From Ignavibacteria bacterium (GTDB taxonomy: Bacteria > Bacteroidota > Ignavibacteria > Tepidaquicellales > Tepidaquicellaceae), in the NCBI GenBank assembly GCA_016929695.1, contig JAFGII010000035.1:35543-99542 (forward strand): a stretch of DNA of 64,000 bases. The letters are read 5' to 3'. Below the pieces are notes generated by a model, which saw only the letters and a list, made by a program, of their open reading frames with translations, was not told where the DNA came from and ran no database searches. The position numbers and the translations under genes are program-made. Positions 44,106 through 54,471 of the stretch are shown piece after piece. Position 1 is the first letter of the stretch. Each line of letters starts with the position of its first letter.

Positions 44106-45113
44106 CTATTTTAGTAGTGTCATTTTTCTCGTCTGCACAAAATTACCCGCTTGTAATTTATAATAATAGATTCCGCTTGAATATCCCGCTCCGTTCCAGA
44201 TTAATTCATAAATTCCTGTGCTTAAATAATCGTTGAATAATGTTTTTATTTCCTGACCTGTTAATGAAAATATAGTTACCTTTACGAAATAATTACCGTT
44301 GACGCTGAACCTGATTTTCGTATCGGGATTAAAAGGATTTGGATAATTCTGGTGTAAAACAATTCCTGTTGGAACTTCTCCTGAAAGATTTCTTATTCCC
44401 GTTAATAACCACTGGTCATATAAGACTTGTAGTGAATCTATGGGGTCTTTACTTCCCGTTGTATTTCCGACATTTAAATGAAGATGTAAATTACTTATTG
44501 TATCTCCCGGATTCGCTACTCGCAGAAATGCTGAAATGGAAGATTTATTATACTGTGTGCATCTTGTATCTGCTCCAATCATTTTTGCACCTTGTAATGC
44601 TGCCATTAGTTTATCTGCAAGTGTTCCGGAAGTATTTAAAAATCTTGCCTGCATTGAGTCTAATATTTTCTGGCCAAGTAATATATTTCCCTGTATGGTA
44701 TATGTTGGACCAATAATATGATTTTTATAATTATTGCAGTTAACACCGGTATATGCGGCTGTTCTTCCTCCGTTAATCAAATCTACTATTCCGTATTGCC
44801 GGATTGTAGGATTGTTTTGAGCATCATGCGCAATAAGCGAATCTATTATTTGTTGCGGTGATAATCCCTGATTCATTAATGATTTTGCATAATTTTGATT
44901 CGTTGCGTTCCAGTATGCCTGCGTATGTATTATTCCTACACCGGGATGTACATCGCTTAATATTAAACAGTTCGCTATGCAGGAAGCACCTGCACTGCCT
45001 ACCTGCCCTGTAACAGGGTCAACTGCTGTAATAGAAAATGTATCCTGTGAATATGTGTTTACTGCTGTACCAATAAATAAACTTAAAATAACTAGTAATT
45101 TAATTCTTAACAT
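44106..45113 (-). CDS. Secreted DUF1028 protein with T9SS sorting domain
   Basis: A 335-residue exported protein: signal peptide (1-22, NTYSQ), then DUF1028 (FSITAVDPVTGQVGSAGASC, GVGIIHTQAYWN, RTAAYTGVNC, GNILLGQKIL), an Ntn-hydrolase-like fold of unknown activity, then LHQNYPNPFNPDTKIRFS and a T9SS sorting domain ending SSGIYYYKLQAGNFVQTRKM. Terminal nucleophile of the fold would be at the processed N-terminus. One of four full T9SS cargo genes here. Confidence 0.9.
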   Translation of the reverse strand: MLRIKLLVILSLFIGTAVNTYSQDTFSITAVDPVTGQVGSAGASCIANCLILSDVHPGVGIIHTQAYWNATNQNYAKSLMNQGLSPQQIIDSLIAHDAQNNPTIRQYGIVDLINGGRTAAYTGVNCNNYKNHIIGPTYTIQGNILLGQKILDSMQARFLNTSGTLADKLMAALQGAKMIGADTRCTQYNKSSISAFLRVANPGDTISNLHLHLNVGNTTGSKDPIDSLQVLYDQWLLTGIRNLSGEVPTGIVLHQNYPNPFNPDTKIRFSVNGNYFVKVTIFSLTGQEIKTLFNDYLSTGIYELIWNGAGYSSGIYYYKLQAGNFVQTRKMTLLK

Positions 45114-45160
45114 ATTTATATTATTAAATTAATATTTTTTGTAATTTTTTATTTTTATTT

Positions 45161-45334
45161 AATCATTCACTCTCTCATCTACCCATCTACCCATCTACCC
45201 ATCCCCCCATTCTCCCATCCTCCCATTCACCCATTCTCTCATCTACTCATCTTCCCATTTACCCATTCACCCATCCTCCCATTTACCCATTCGCCCATTT
45301 ACCCATTCGCCCATCAACCCATCCTCTCATCAAT
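45161..45334 (+). repeat. Octamer tandem array TACCCATC type
   Basis: About 21 units of eight bases on the CCCAT core: TCTACCCATC, then TCTCCCATCC, TTCACCCATTC, TTTACCCATTC and TTCGCCCATT variants. The unit phase is kept through the array while the two bases around each core vary. Flanking genes are both on minus. No gene is present. Confidence 0.88.
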
Positions 45335-45358
45335 CTTCTCTATCTAAAATATGTTTCT

Positions 45359-45862
45359 TTATCGTTGCGGTTCCATTCCATAATCTTTCCATTCTTCTTT
45401 AGATGGACCATAAATCCCCGGAACAAAAACTCCTGCAATACGCATATACACTGTCATCTGCCCTCTGTGGTGTATTTGGTGTTTTACAAGTGATTCCAGT
45501 GCTTCTCCCTTTTTCCACTTTTCTCCATACATTTCAACTTCTTCTGTTAATGATTTATCTGTCCAGTCTGATTGTATTTTTTCTGTTAATTCGTTAGATA
45601 CTTTTTCGTATGCATCCATAATTTCTTTTACTTTATCCGGATTGTCTGATTCAGGGTCAAGAAAATAAATTTCCAATCCTGTTTTTCTTATCATCTCTGA
45701 AATTGATGTTGCAAGATGCCAGGCAAGATAACCGAGTGTTCTTCCTTCTTTGTATGCTTTCTTTTTTAACGAAGCATCCGTAAGTGAAGAAATTATTTTT
45801 ATTGTTGCTTGACTTTCAAAGCCCCAGTCTTTAATAAATTCATCTATTGTTCTATACTGCAT
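45359..45862 (-). CDS. DinB family protein
   Basis: A 167-residue DinB four-helix protein. Metal-ligand His appear in LGYLAWHLATS and KHQIHHRGQMTVYMR; the final GPSKEEWKDYG is typical. It is not closely alike to the DinB at 31980. Possible thiol-transferase or hydrolase activity, substrate unknown. Confidence 0.87.
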   Translation of the reverse strand: MQYRTIDEFIKDWGFESQATIKIISSLTDASLKKKAYKEGRTLGYLAWHLATSISEMIRKTGLEIYFLDPESDNPDKVKEIMDAYEKVSNELTEKIQSDWTDKSLTEEVEMYGEKWKKGEALESLVKHQIHHRGQMTVYMRIAGVFVPGIYGPSKEEWKDYGMEPQR

Positions 45863-45960
45863 AATAAAATTTTTATTTTTGAATGTTCATATTACAGATT
45901 TTCAATTTAAAACAAAAGGAACAAATTTTAATATTATATTGTATAAAAATAAAAGTCTGT

Positions 45961-46653
45961 ATGAAAAAATTATATTCTGTATTTATTTTATTTATAATAG
46001 TTCTTTTTTCCTGCTCTCATATTAACGAACTTGCAAATTACAATCTTGTAGGGAAGAAAGTGCTGTTAAAACAGCAGGTTAACCCTAGTGCTTCTGATGT
46101 TAAAGTTTTATTTAATTACGATTTTTTTAATAAAAATCTGCTCGAAGTTGTAATTAAAGGCATTGGTTCCGGTTATGTTGAATCTGAAATACAGGAAAAA
46201 CTTCAGAAAGCATTAAATAAGGATTCAATTTCCAATTCTATCTCCTGGGGACTTCAGGAAGGTCTTCAAACATATTGTAATACAGTTAACGTATCAACGT
46301 TAGATAGTAATCCTGATTTTATTCTTGAAAGTATTTTTGAGAAGTTTCGCTTAAAATCTGATTCTTACGGAGTATATGCATCTATTTCAACAAGGGGTAG
46401 ATTAATAGATAGAGCTTCGGCAAAATTAATCTGGCAGAATGACGAGACTTATATTTTGCCTCTTGGTTTTACAACTTTTTATTATTCCGGCGATAAAAAA
46501 ATAACTACTACGACAGGTATAATTAATGCCGCAAGATTATTACAAATGACTGAAGAAGAAATCCGTGTTTCTGTAGAAGTTGTTGCTAAAGAGGTTGGTA
46601 TGAGACAGAGTGAACAACTGCGGTATGATATTTCTGAAAGTAAAACATTATAA
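45961..46653 (+). CDS. Hypothetical lipoprotein
   Basis: Met at 45961 starts a 230-residue lipoprotein: MKKLYSVFILFIIVLFSC has a lipobox ending at Cys18. The body is mixed alpha/beta (LVGKKVLLKQQV, YVESEIQEKLQKALNKDS, SVEVVAKEVGMR) with no motif I recognise. It ends one base before the stop of mnmG on the opposite strand. Location in outer or inner membrane is unknown. Confidence 0.7.
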   Translation: MKKLYSVFILFIIVLFSCSHINELANYNLVGKKVLLKQQVNPSASDVKVLFNYDFFNKNLLEVVIKGIGSGYVESEIQEKLQKALNKDSISNSISWGLQEGLQTYCNTVNVSTLDSNPDFILESIFEKFRLKSDSYGVYASISTRGRLIDRASAKLIWQNDETYILPLGFTTFYYSGDKKITTTTGIINAARLLQMTEEEIRVSVEVVAKEVGMRQSEQLRYDISESKTL

Positions 46654-46654
46654 T

Positions 46655-48556
46655 TCAACCTCTCATATATATGAGTATGGCAGTTATATCTGACGGATTA
46701 ACACCTGCTATTCTCGATGCTTGTCCTATTGATTTGGGTTTTATTTTTTTTAATTTATCAATCGCTTCTGTAGAAAGAGATTTAATTTTATCATAATTAA
46801 AACTATCCGGAATTATTATGTTTTCGTTTTTTTTAAAATTCTCTATCTGTTCTTTTTGTCTTTTTATATATCCTTCATATTTTAATTCAATTTCAATTTG
46901 ATTTATAACTTCAGGAAGAGATAAAATTTCATTTATTAAAATATTTTTATCCGGTAATATTTGTAAAAATTTCAATAAATTTATCTCATTTCTTTTTATA
47001 ATGTTGGAATAAAACTCATTTTGTGAAATAGACGATGAATTGATTTTTTCAAGATAAGAATTTATTGTTAGTGGTGATACTGTATTTGTTTTAAAGTAAT
47101 TAATGCCTGCATTTATCAAATCAACTTTTTTTCTTAATTTCTCAATATTTGAGTAACTGATTAATCCGAATTTGTATCCTTTTTCCATTAATCTTATGTC
47201 TGCGTTATCTTGCCTTAGAATCAATCGGTATTCCGCCGAAGATGTAAATATTCTGTATGGTTCTTCAGGACATTTATTTACAAGGTCATCAATAAGAACT
47301 CCTATATATGAATTATCTCTTTTTAAAATAAACTCTTCTTGATTTTTTATTTTTAATACGGCATTTATTCCTGCAATTATTCCCTGTCCGGCAGCTTCTT
47401 CATATCCCGATGTTCCGTTTATCTGACCTGCATTATATAATCCGGATACTATTTTAGTCTCTAGTGTAGGATAAATATGGTATGTCGGAAAGAAATCATA
47501 TTCTACTGCATATCCCGGTCTTATCATTTTGATATTTTCAAGCCCGGGAATTGTTTTTGCCGCTCTTAATTGAATATCCGCAGGAAGTGATGAAGAAAAA
47601 CCGTTGATGTAAATTGTTTGTCCGTTTAAAGTTTCCGGCTCTAAGAATATTTGATGACGTGGTTTATCTGAAAATCTGGCAATTTTATCCTCTATTGATG
47701 GGCAATATCTTGGTCCGATTCCCTTGATAACTCCCATAAATAAGGGCGATAAATCAAAACCGGTTCTTAGTATATTGTGTGTATGTTCGTTTGTGTGTGT
47801 TAAATGACAGTTTATTTGTTGTAAATATGGAAATTCCCCTAAAGGTGTTAAATGTGAAAATGGTTGAGGGTATGTATCCCCGGGTTGTATCTCTGTTTTT
47901 GAGAAATCTACTGTGTTTATATCTACTCGTGGAGGTGTTCCCGTTTTAAGTCTGCCTACATTAAAACCTAAACTATGTAAACATTCTGTAAGCCCTGTCG
48001 CCGCTCTCTCTCCAAACCTCCCTCCTTCCGTTTTGACAGAACCTGTATGCATTATAGCATTTAAAAAAGTACCTGAAGATAATATTACTGCTTTACATTT
48101 TAATTGAAGTTCGTTCTCTGTTTTTATTCCCTTTATTTTATATTTATATGGATTATTGTTTATATAATCTTCAACTACTACTTCTTTAACAATATCCTCA
48201 ATAATATATAGATTTTCTGTGTTTTGTAATAACTCTTTTGCTAAAATTGTGTAAAGTTCTTTATCAGACTGACAACGGGGTGACCATATTGCAGGACCTT
48301 TAGACTTATTAAGTACTTTAAACTGTATTCCTGTTTTATCTGCTAAAAACCCAATTACTCCTCCTAATGCATCAATTTCTCTTACAAGATGACCTTTTGC
48401 GGTTCCCCCTATAGAAGGATTACAACTCATCCTTCCTGCTGCATTTATATCCATTGTAATAAGTCCTACGCTGCAGCCTAATTTAGCTCCGGCAACAGCA
48501 GCTTCTATTCCGGCATGACCTGCTCCCGCAATAATTATGTCAAAATAAGTCTTCAT
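46655..48556 (-). CDS. mnmG: tRNA uridine-5-carboxymethylaminomethyl modification enzyme MnmG
   Basis: A 633-residue MnmG (GidA): FAD Rossmann [10 protein letters not shown] at 10-19, [35 protein letters not shown] and [13 protein letters not shown]. With MnmE it modifies U34 of several tRNAs. It sits downstream of recN on the same strand, near dnaA, the classic placement near the origin. Start ATG at 48556. Confidence 0.97.
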   Translation of the reverse strand: MKTYFDIIIAGAGHAGIEAAVAGAKLGCSVGLITMDINAAGRMSCNPSIGGTAKGHLVREIDALGGVIGFLADKTGIQFKVLNKSKGPAIWSPRCQSDKELYTILAKELLQNTENLYIIEDIVKEVVVEDYINNNPYKYKIKGIKTENELQLKCKAVILSSGTFLNAIMHTGSVKTEGGRFGERAATGLTECLHSLGFNVGRLKTGTPPRVDINTVDFSKTEIQPGDTYPQPFSHLTPLGEFPYLQQINCHLTHTNEHTHNILRTGFDLSPLFMGVIKGIGPRYCPSIEDKIARFSDKPRHQIFLEPETLNGQTIYINGFSSSLPADIQLRAAKTIPGLENIKMIRPGYAVEYDFFPTYHIYPTLETKIVSGLYNAGQINGTSGYEEAAGQGIIAGINAVLKIKNQEEFILKRDNSYIGVLIDDLVNKCPEEPYRIFTSSAEYRLILRQDNADIRLMEKGYKFGLISYSNIEKLRKKVDLINAGINYFKTNTVSPLTINSYLEKINSSSISQNEFYSNIIKRNEINLLKFLQILPDKNILINEILSLPEVINQIEIELKYEGYIKRQKEQIENFKKNENIIIPDSFNYDKIKSLSTEAIDKLKKIKPKSIGQASRIAGVNPSDITAILIYMRG

Positions 48557-48609
48557 TAAGTTAATTGTTTCTTGAGAAACAATTTATAAATGTATGATTT
48601 AACAATGAT

Positions 48610-50328
48610 TTACTGTTTTGTGTTTTCAATTAATTCCCTTGCTGTTTTTCTAAAAATATCCGTAACTTTTTCTCCTGATAAAAGTTTTGCTATTTCATCA
48701 ACTTTTTCCTCTTTATTAATTTTCTTAATTCTGGCTACTGTTTCTTTATTTATAACTGTTTTAGTAACGGAAAAATGATTATCTGAAAATGCGGCTATCT
48801 GGGGTAAATGTGTAATAGATATTAACTGATGGGTTTTTGATAAATTTTTTAATACTTTTCCTACTTTTTCGGCTATTCTTCCGCTTATCCCTGCATCTAT
48901 TTCATCAAATATCAGAATTGGAATTTTATCCCTGTCCGATAATGATGATTTAATCGAAAGCATTATTCTTGATATCTCTCCGCCTGATGCAACTTTTTTT
49001 AAAGGTTGAAATTCCTCTCCTTTGTTAGTAATTACAAGAAATTCTATATCATCTATACCGTTTATATTTATTCCTGTTATTTCGCCTTTATTTTCATAAT
49101 TGAAAAACTTATTTACACAACCTTTGTTTTTAGTAATGTTTACTTTAAAATCGGCATTGTCCAGTCCTACTTCCTTGAACTGTCTTTTTATGTTTTTTTG
49201 AATTTCCTGAGCCCCCTTGAATCTCTGCTCGGATAACTGCTTCGCTGAATTATATAATTTTTCTTTTTCTTCTTTTATTATTTTTTCTGTTTTTTCTATT
49301 TCAAAATCCAGATTTTCCGTAGATGATAATTCGTTTTTTATATCTTCGGCTTTATCTATCAATTCATTTAGTGACATTCTGTATTTCTTTTTTAAAAACT
49401 GCAGTTGCCCTGTTCTTTCTCTTAGTGAATCAATATATGCAGGGTCAAAACTTAAACTGTTGATGTAATTGCTTAGGTTTCTTTCGGTTTCTATTAAAGA
49501 AATTATAATTTTTTCAAGTTCATTTATATCATTTTCAAATATCTTGTCGTATTTTGATATTTTTTTTATTTCCTTAATTACATTACTTATTCCTGATAAT
49601 ATGTTTGTTTCACTGCCGGTTAATATATTTATGCTGTTTTCCAGAGTTATGCTTATGGTTTCAACATTTTCAAGTTTTTGCAGTATTTCTTCAATGTTTT
49701 TATCTTCGTTAGGTTTTGGATTTAAATTATTGATTTCCTTTAACTGAAATTCTAAATAATCTTTTCTTTCCGTTAATCTGTCTCTGTTTTTAATCATTTC
49801 TTCATAAACAATTATAAGTTCTTTGTATTTATTATATAATTCCTTAAACTCATTAAATTTCATTTTGTCCTCTATTAATTCATCGAGTATATCTGTATGA
49901 TTTTCCTTTTTTAAAAGTGATTGATGCTCATTTTGAGAATGTATGTCTATTATCAGTTCACCGAATTCTTTTAATATAACGGTATTTACAGGATTATCAT
50001 TAATAAAATTTCTGCTGAATCCTTTTTTAAACAGTTCTCTTCTTACTATTGTAATGTGATTATTTTCATTTAGCAATTCATTGCTTTTTAAAAATTTGTT
50101 TACATTTTCATTTTTCGTTAAATTAAAATATCCCTCAACGATTAATTTTTCTTCACTGTGCTTTACAATCGAATAATCTGCTCTCTCCCCGAGTATCAGA
50201 GAGAGTGCATCCAGAATAATTGTCTTGCCCGCTCCGGTTTCTCCGGTGAAAATATTTAATCCTCTTGAAAAATTGATTTCGGCTTCCTTGATTATAAGAT
50301 AATTTCTTATATATAATTTTTCTATCAT
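48610..50328 (-). CDS. recN: DNA repair protein RecN
   Basis: A 572-residue SMC-like ATPase with N-terminal Walker A FTGETGAGKT (28-36), a central coiled coil (about 150-370), and C-terminal ASGGEISRIMLSIK and Walker B PILIFDEIDAGISG. RecN bridges broken DNA ends in recombination repair. It lies between dnaA and mnmG. Confidence 0.97.
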   Translation of the reverse strand: MIEKLYIRNYLIIKEAEINFSRGLNIFTGETGAGKTIILDALSLILGERADYSIVKHSEEKLIVEGYFNLTKNENVNKFLKSNELLNENNHITIVRRELFKKGFSRNFINDNPVNTVILKEFGELIIDIHSQNEHQSLLKKENHTDILDELIEDKMKFNEFKELYNKYKELIIVYEEMIKNRDRLTERKDYLEFQLKEINNLNPKPNEDKNIEEILQKLENVETISITLENSINILTGSETNILSGISNVIKEIKKISKYDKIFENDINELEKIIISLIETERNLSNYINSLSFDPAYIDSLRERTGQLQFLKKKYRMSLNELIDKAEDIKNELSSTENLDFEIEKTEKIIKEEKEKLYNSAKQLSEQRFKGAQEIQKNIKRQFKEVGLDNADFKVNITKNKGCVNKFFNYENKGEITGININGIDDIEFLVITNKGEEFQPLKKVASGGEISRIMLSIKSSLSDRDKIPILIFDEIDAGISGRIAEKVGKVLKNLSKTHQLISITHLPQIAAFSDNHFSVTKTVINKETVARIKKINKEEKVDEIAKLLSGEKVTDIFRKTARELIENTKQ

Positions 50329-50383
50329 ACTGTGTTATTTATCTTTAATTATATATTATAAAAATAAAAAGTAAAAGTAGATA

Positions 50384-50392
50384 TGTTAATAA
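50384..50392. promoter_or_regulatory. TTATTAACA-type box (reverse), dnaA-recN gap
   Basis: TGTTAATAA, reverse complement of TTATTAACA, in the 252-base gap after dnaA. Near-matches TGTTAATAT (50469-50477) and ATATTAACA (50545-50553) are in the same gap. See the oriC candidate upstream of dnaA. Confidence 0.45.
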
Positions 50393-50580
50393 TGTTAAAA
50401 AATACAAATTAAAAATTTAAAATTTAAGTAACTTATAAATTAGATAAAATAGTTAAAGTTAATTCTATGTTAATATTATCCTAAGTATTACACAATTTTA
50501 ACAAAAGACAATAATGTTATTAAGTATTTGTTAAAAACTCTGAGATATTAACAGCATTTTAATAAACTTTTAACAAAATA

Positions 50581-52071
50581 TCAGAGTATATTTATCTGTT
50601 CTTTAATTTCCTTTATCTGATTTTTCAAAAGAGAATCATTTCTGAGCAGTTCTCTTATTGTATTATAGGAATAAAGTACTGTAGAATGGTCTTTTCCCCC
50701 AAAGTTCAGACCTATTGATTCAAGAGTCAGATTTGTTAGTTCTTTAGCCAGATACATTGCAACTTGTCTGGCATGAGCAACTTCTTTAGTTCTTTTTTTG
50801 GAAAGAATGCTGTTTTCCGATACATTATAATAATTTGCTGCCGCATAAATAATATTTTCCACTGAAATATTTTTATTTTTTCTTGCAGTTCCGACCGCTC
50901 TTATTATTGTTCTTTCCGCTATATCAATATTTATTTTATTATTAAAAATAAAACGACTCTCGGTAATGATTCCCGATATGCAGCTTTCTATTGTTCTTAT
51001 ACTGTCTTTAACATTTGTTGCTATGTAATGAATTACATCTTCTGGAAAAACAGCATTAAATTCCTCAAGTTTCTTCTTGATAATGGCAACCCGCATTTCC
51101 CAGCTGGGTGGCTGAATATCCGCTATCATTCCGCATTTAAACCTGGATACGAGTCTTTCTTCAATATCTTTTATTTGTGCAATTGGTTTATCACAGGAAA
51201 ATATGATGTGTTTTTTGTTATTGTATAGTGTATTGAATATCTGATAAATGAAATCCTGTGTTCCCTGTTTACCTGCAAGATTCTGAACGTCATCAAGAAT
51301 TAATATATCTAGTGATTTATAAAACGCATCTAATTTCTTTGTGCCGAGAATATTACTTGAAAAATCTACCCTGTCTTTTGCAATGCTTGATGTAAACTGT
51401 GTGGTAAAATCCGGTGTTGTAGTATAGTAAACTCTTTTTTCGGGATTCTGTTTTGCAATTTCATTTCCTATTGCCTGAATAAGATGTGTTTTGCCTATGC
51501 CAACACCGCCGTATATAAAAAACGGATTGTATAAATTTCCCGGATTTTGAGTTATTGCGTAAGCAACCGCAACAGCAAGTTCGTTGCTTTCACCCCTGAC
51601 AAATGTATCAAAAACGTATTTTGGAAATAAATTACTTTTAAAAGACTCTGAAAAATCTTTTTCTTTTGTTAAACATATTTTTTTTGCAGGCTGAGTATAT
51701 GAACTTTGTATTTCATATATTGCAGGTTCGTTAACTTCTTTCTCGGATAAAGTGTCCGTTTCTTCAACTTCGTAAATAAGTTTACCGTTTTTACCGATTA
51801 ATCCGCTGTCTATTATTTTTCCTATTTGTTCGTTAAAACGCCTTTCTATAACTCCGTAGTAATCTTTGCTGGGAACAAAAATTGTAAGAGTATTATTTTC
51901 AAATGATTTTGGAACGAGAATGGAAAACCATGTTTGAATCTCGCTTTCTTTTAAACTCTGTGAAAGCAAAAAAAGAAATTTTTTCCATAATTCCTTGGCT
52001 TCCGGAGTAGAAGTAACGCTTTTTTTTGTATCTTTATCTTGGAATTCAGAAGTAGAAGAAAGTTTTATCAC
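50581..52071 (-). CDS. dnaA: Chromosomal replication initiator DnaA
   Basis: A 496-residue DnaA. Domain I at the N-terminus (about 25-95), a linker to 145, AAA+ ATPase with Walker A GGVGIGKT (188-195) and Walker B LILDDVQ, and the C-terminal DNA-binding helices (RTKEVAHARQVAMYLAKEL, then FGGKDHSTVLYSY). The DNA-contact motif is well conserved. Next genes on the strand are recN and mnmG, rather than dnaN. The gene is preceded by an AT-rich gap with repeated TTATTAACA. Confidence 0.98.
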   Translation of the reverse strand: MIKLSSTSEFQDKDTKKSVTSTPEAKELWKKFLFLLSQSLKESEIQTWFSILVPKSFENNTLTIFVPSKDYYGVIERRFNEQIGKIIDSGLIGKNGKLIYEVEETDTLSEKEVNEPAIYEIQSSYTQPAKKICLTKEKDFSESFKSNLFPKYVFDTFVRGESNELAVAVAYAITQNPGNLYNPFFIYGGVGIGKTHLIQAIGNEIAKQNPEKRVYYTTTPDFTTQFTSSIAKDRVDFSSNILGTKKLDAFYKSLDILILDDVQNLAGKQGTQDFIYQIFNTLYNNKKHIIFSCDKPIAQIKDIEERLVSRFKCGMIADIQPPSWEMRVAIIKKKLEEFNAVFPEDVIHYIATNVKDSIRTIESCISGIITESRFIFNNKINIDIAERTIIRAVGTARKNKNISVENIIYAAANYYNVSENSILSKKRTKEVAHARQVAMYLAKELTNLTLESIGLNFGGKDHSTVLYSYNTIRELLRNDSLLKNQIKEIKEQINIL

Positions 52072-52563
52072 TCTAACAATCTTTAATATTTATTAACAAT
52101 TACAACTGACTTAAAAAGTAGCTTTAAACAACTGTGTTCTTATGCAAATATATTTATTAATTATTAACAGGTTTTTAACAACATTTAATTAAAATAAATT
52201 CAATATAAACAATTATTTACTTTACTCTAATTTGTTTGTTTAACACCTCTTGTTAATAATTTATTATTTTTTTTTCTTGTTCTGTGTAATTTCTTTTTTG
52301 AAAAAAATTTTTAACAACTTATTAACAAATATATATTGCTGTGAAAGAACTTTATAATATTATAAAATCTGACTTTATTTGTCAAGTATATTTAATGCGG
52401 CGTAAAAAAAAATTTTATATTATAATATTGTAATATATTTATTTCGTTTCTAAAATCAAATTCATTAATATTTTATTTTAAAATTGACTTTTAAATAAAT
52501 ATTGAACTTTACAGTAAGTTTAACTATGTTTAAGTAATAATTAAATAAATTTTTTTTTGTAAA
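52072..52563. other. Probable oriC region with TTATTAACA boxes
   Basis: A very AT-rich 492-base gap between dnaA (minus) and a plus-strand gene. It holds four exact 9-mers: TTATTAACA at 52090-52098, 52161-52169 and 52319-52327, and the reverse TGTTAATAA at 52251-52259, plus one-mismatch TTTTTAACA at about 52171 and 52308. They differ from the E. coli DnaA box TTATCCACA at the two central bases. Genes diverge from this gap on both sides, as expected at an origin. No classical boxes were seen. Confidence 0.6.
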
Positions 52564-54471
52564 ATGGAAAAGCATAATGAAAAATATCTTAAATATTTAA
52601 TTCTTTTACTTGAAAAAGATTTTTTATCTCATCCGGGATATAAAAATCAAAAAGTTCTTTTTGAACTTTTATACAGACTTAAAAATTCAACTAATCTTAT
52701 AAAAGATATTTACCTTTTATCAAAAATAAAAAGTTTTGAATTGATTTCCGCCTATTTGATATTTGTATTAAAAAAATCGGGTGAAAAACAAATTAATTTC
52801 GATAATTTAGTTGAAAATATTAATGAAGATAAGAAATTTTTAAAGAAAGAACTTGTTAATCATTTTCTAAAAATATCCTCTGAAGAAATCATTGGTGAAC
52901 CTGTAACAAAAGAATTTGATTTTCAGGAAGAATATCCTGCAGTAAACAATATATATGAATCGGAAAACAACATTGAAACACTTGAAAATGAACTCTCGGA
53001 AAAGAAAGATATAATAGATAAAAATGATGAATCAAAAATCGAAATTGACAAGAATAAAGAAATGGATTATGAAAAAAATAAAGCAGTGCACTTTAAGGAA
53101 GAACTTGAATTAATACAGACAAAAGAAGAATTATTAAAAGAAAATATATTTGGAATCCCCGGAAGCAAGGATGAAATCAATAAGCCTGTTGAAGAAAATA
53201 TAAAAAATGAAGAAATAAAACCAGAGGAAGTATTCGATATACCGGAAAAAAAATTATCTGATTATCCTGAAGTAATGGAAACAAAGAAAGAAAAAGATAA
53301 TGATCTGGATTTAGAAAAAGAAAATAAAAAAATTACTGTAAAAAAAATCCGTGAATTTTTTCATTTTAAAAAGCATAAAGTTGTAAAGGAAAAAGAACAG
53401 GCATTTTCAGAAGAAGAAAATGAAAAACTGGTAGAAATAAATAAAACTAAAATAATTATGCCACTTTCAGAGGAAGAACAAAAAATAAGAAAAATCTTAA
53501 TTGAACCGCCGGATGAGGATTATACCGATTATAACAAAACTTTCGATGAAACTGATGAAATAAAAAAAACGGAAAATATAACCGTAACGGAAAGGGAAGA
53601 AAATAAAATATTCAGTGAATATGAAAAAATATTGAGAGAAAAAAACCTTATAATAGCAGAGGGCTTAAATAAAATAAAAGAAGTAAAAGATAAAGAAAAA
53701 TTAATTGAAAATGAATTTAAAGATGTAATTGAAAACATAATTGACGAATGTGAGTATATGGAAAATTATTCAAGAGAAATGACTTTTGAAGTAATAACAA
53801 ATATTTATTCCACGATTAAACTTTCGTTAAGACAGGTAAAAGAAAAAAATTATAAACCGGATAATGAACTTATAGAATTGTTTATAAATGCGATAATATT
53901 AATACAAAAATTAGTAAGCGGTGATGATTTTTCGGAATATGAAAATACGGTAGCACAGATAGAAATGCGTCAGAAAGAACTGATAAAAGAAAAAGAAAAA
54001 AAGGAAAGAGCGGAAAAAATTAAAAAAGAAAAAAAGGAAGTAGAAAAAAAACTGGATGAAAAATATTCGGACAGCAACGAAAGAAAAAAACTGCTTTTAT
54101 TAAAAAGTAAAATACTTAGTGTTGAGGATATATTTAAATCGCTTGAAACAATAAAGGGAGAATTTCAAACTTATGAAGCACATAGATTGCTTTCAAAATC
54201 ATTTCCCGATTTTAAAACCATAGTGAAATTATCCAATGAATTAAAAATAGAAAATATGGCACAATTATCGGAAGCATCTTATATTTTTATTAAATATGTT
54301 CAAAACTACAGGATAGACCCCTTTGGAACAGATGTGAAGGAAATAATAAACTATATTATTGTAAATTTTAAACTGCTGTTTCTTGGTAAAACCTCAAAAG
54401 ATATTGAAATCTTTATTTCATATTTAAATAATCCTGACAAAATTTTTACGGAAAAAAATAATAATAAATGA
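52564..54471 (+). CDS. Lys/Glu-rich hypothetical protein with coiled-coil segments
   Basis: A 635-residue, strongly charged protein with no signal peptide. Residues 1-110 form a compact helical domain (EKYLKYLILLLEKDFLSHPG), 120-330 are low complexity with repeated K/E stretches, 330-520 look coiled coil, and the last 110 residues (YEAHRLLSKSFPDFKTIVKL ... ELKIENMAQLS) form a second helical domain. I recognise no family. It overlaps the mannose-1-phosphate guanylyltransferase by four bases and is the first gene right of the origin, so it is likely co-expressed with envelope sugar synthesis. Confidence 0.8.
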   Translation: MEKHNEKYLKYLILLLEKDFLSHPGYKNQKVLFELLYRLKNSTNLIKDIYLLSKIKSFELISAYLIFVLKKSGEKQINFDNLVENINEDKKFLKKELVNHFLKISSEEIIGEPVTKEFDFQEEYPAVNNIYESENNIETLENELSEKKDIIDKNDESKIEIDKNKEMDYEKNKAVHFKEELELIQTKEELLKENIFGIPGSKDEINKPVEENIKNEEIKPEEVFDIPEKKLSDYPEVMETKKEKDNDLDLEKENKKITVKKIREFFHFKKHKVVKEKEQAFSEEENEKLVEINKTKIIMPLSEEEQKIRKILIEPPDEDYTDYNKTFDETDEIKKTENITVTEREENKIFSEYEKILREKNLIIAEGLNKIKEVKDKEKLIENEFKDVIENIIDECEYMENYSREMTFEVITNIYSTIKLSLRQVKEKNYKPDNELIELFINAIILIQKLVSGDDFSEYENTVAQIEMRQKELIKEKEKKERAEKIKKEKKEVEKKLDEKYSDSNERKKLLLLKSKILSVEDIFKSLETIKGEFQTYEAHRLLSKSFPDFKTIVKLSNELKIENMAQLSEASYIFIKYVQNYRIDPFGTDVKEIINYIIVNFKLLFLGKTSKDIEIFISYLNNPDKIFTEKNNNK

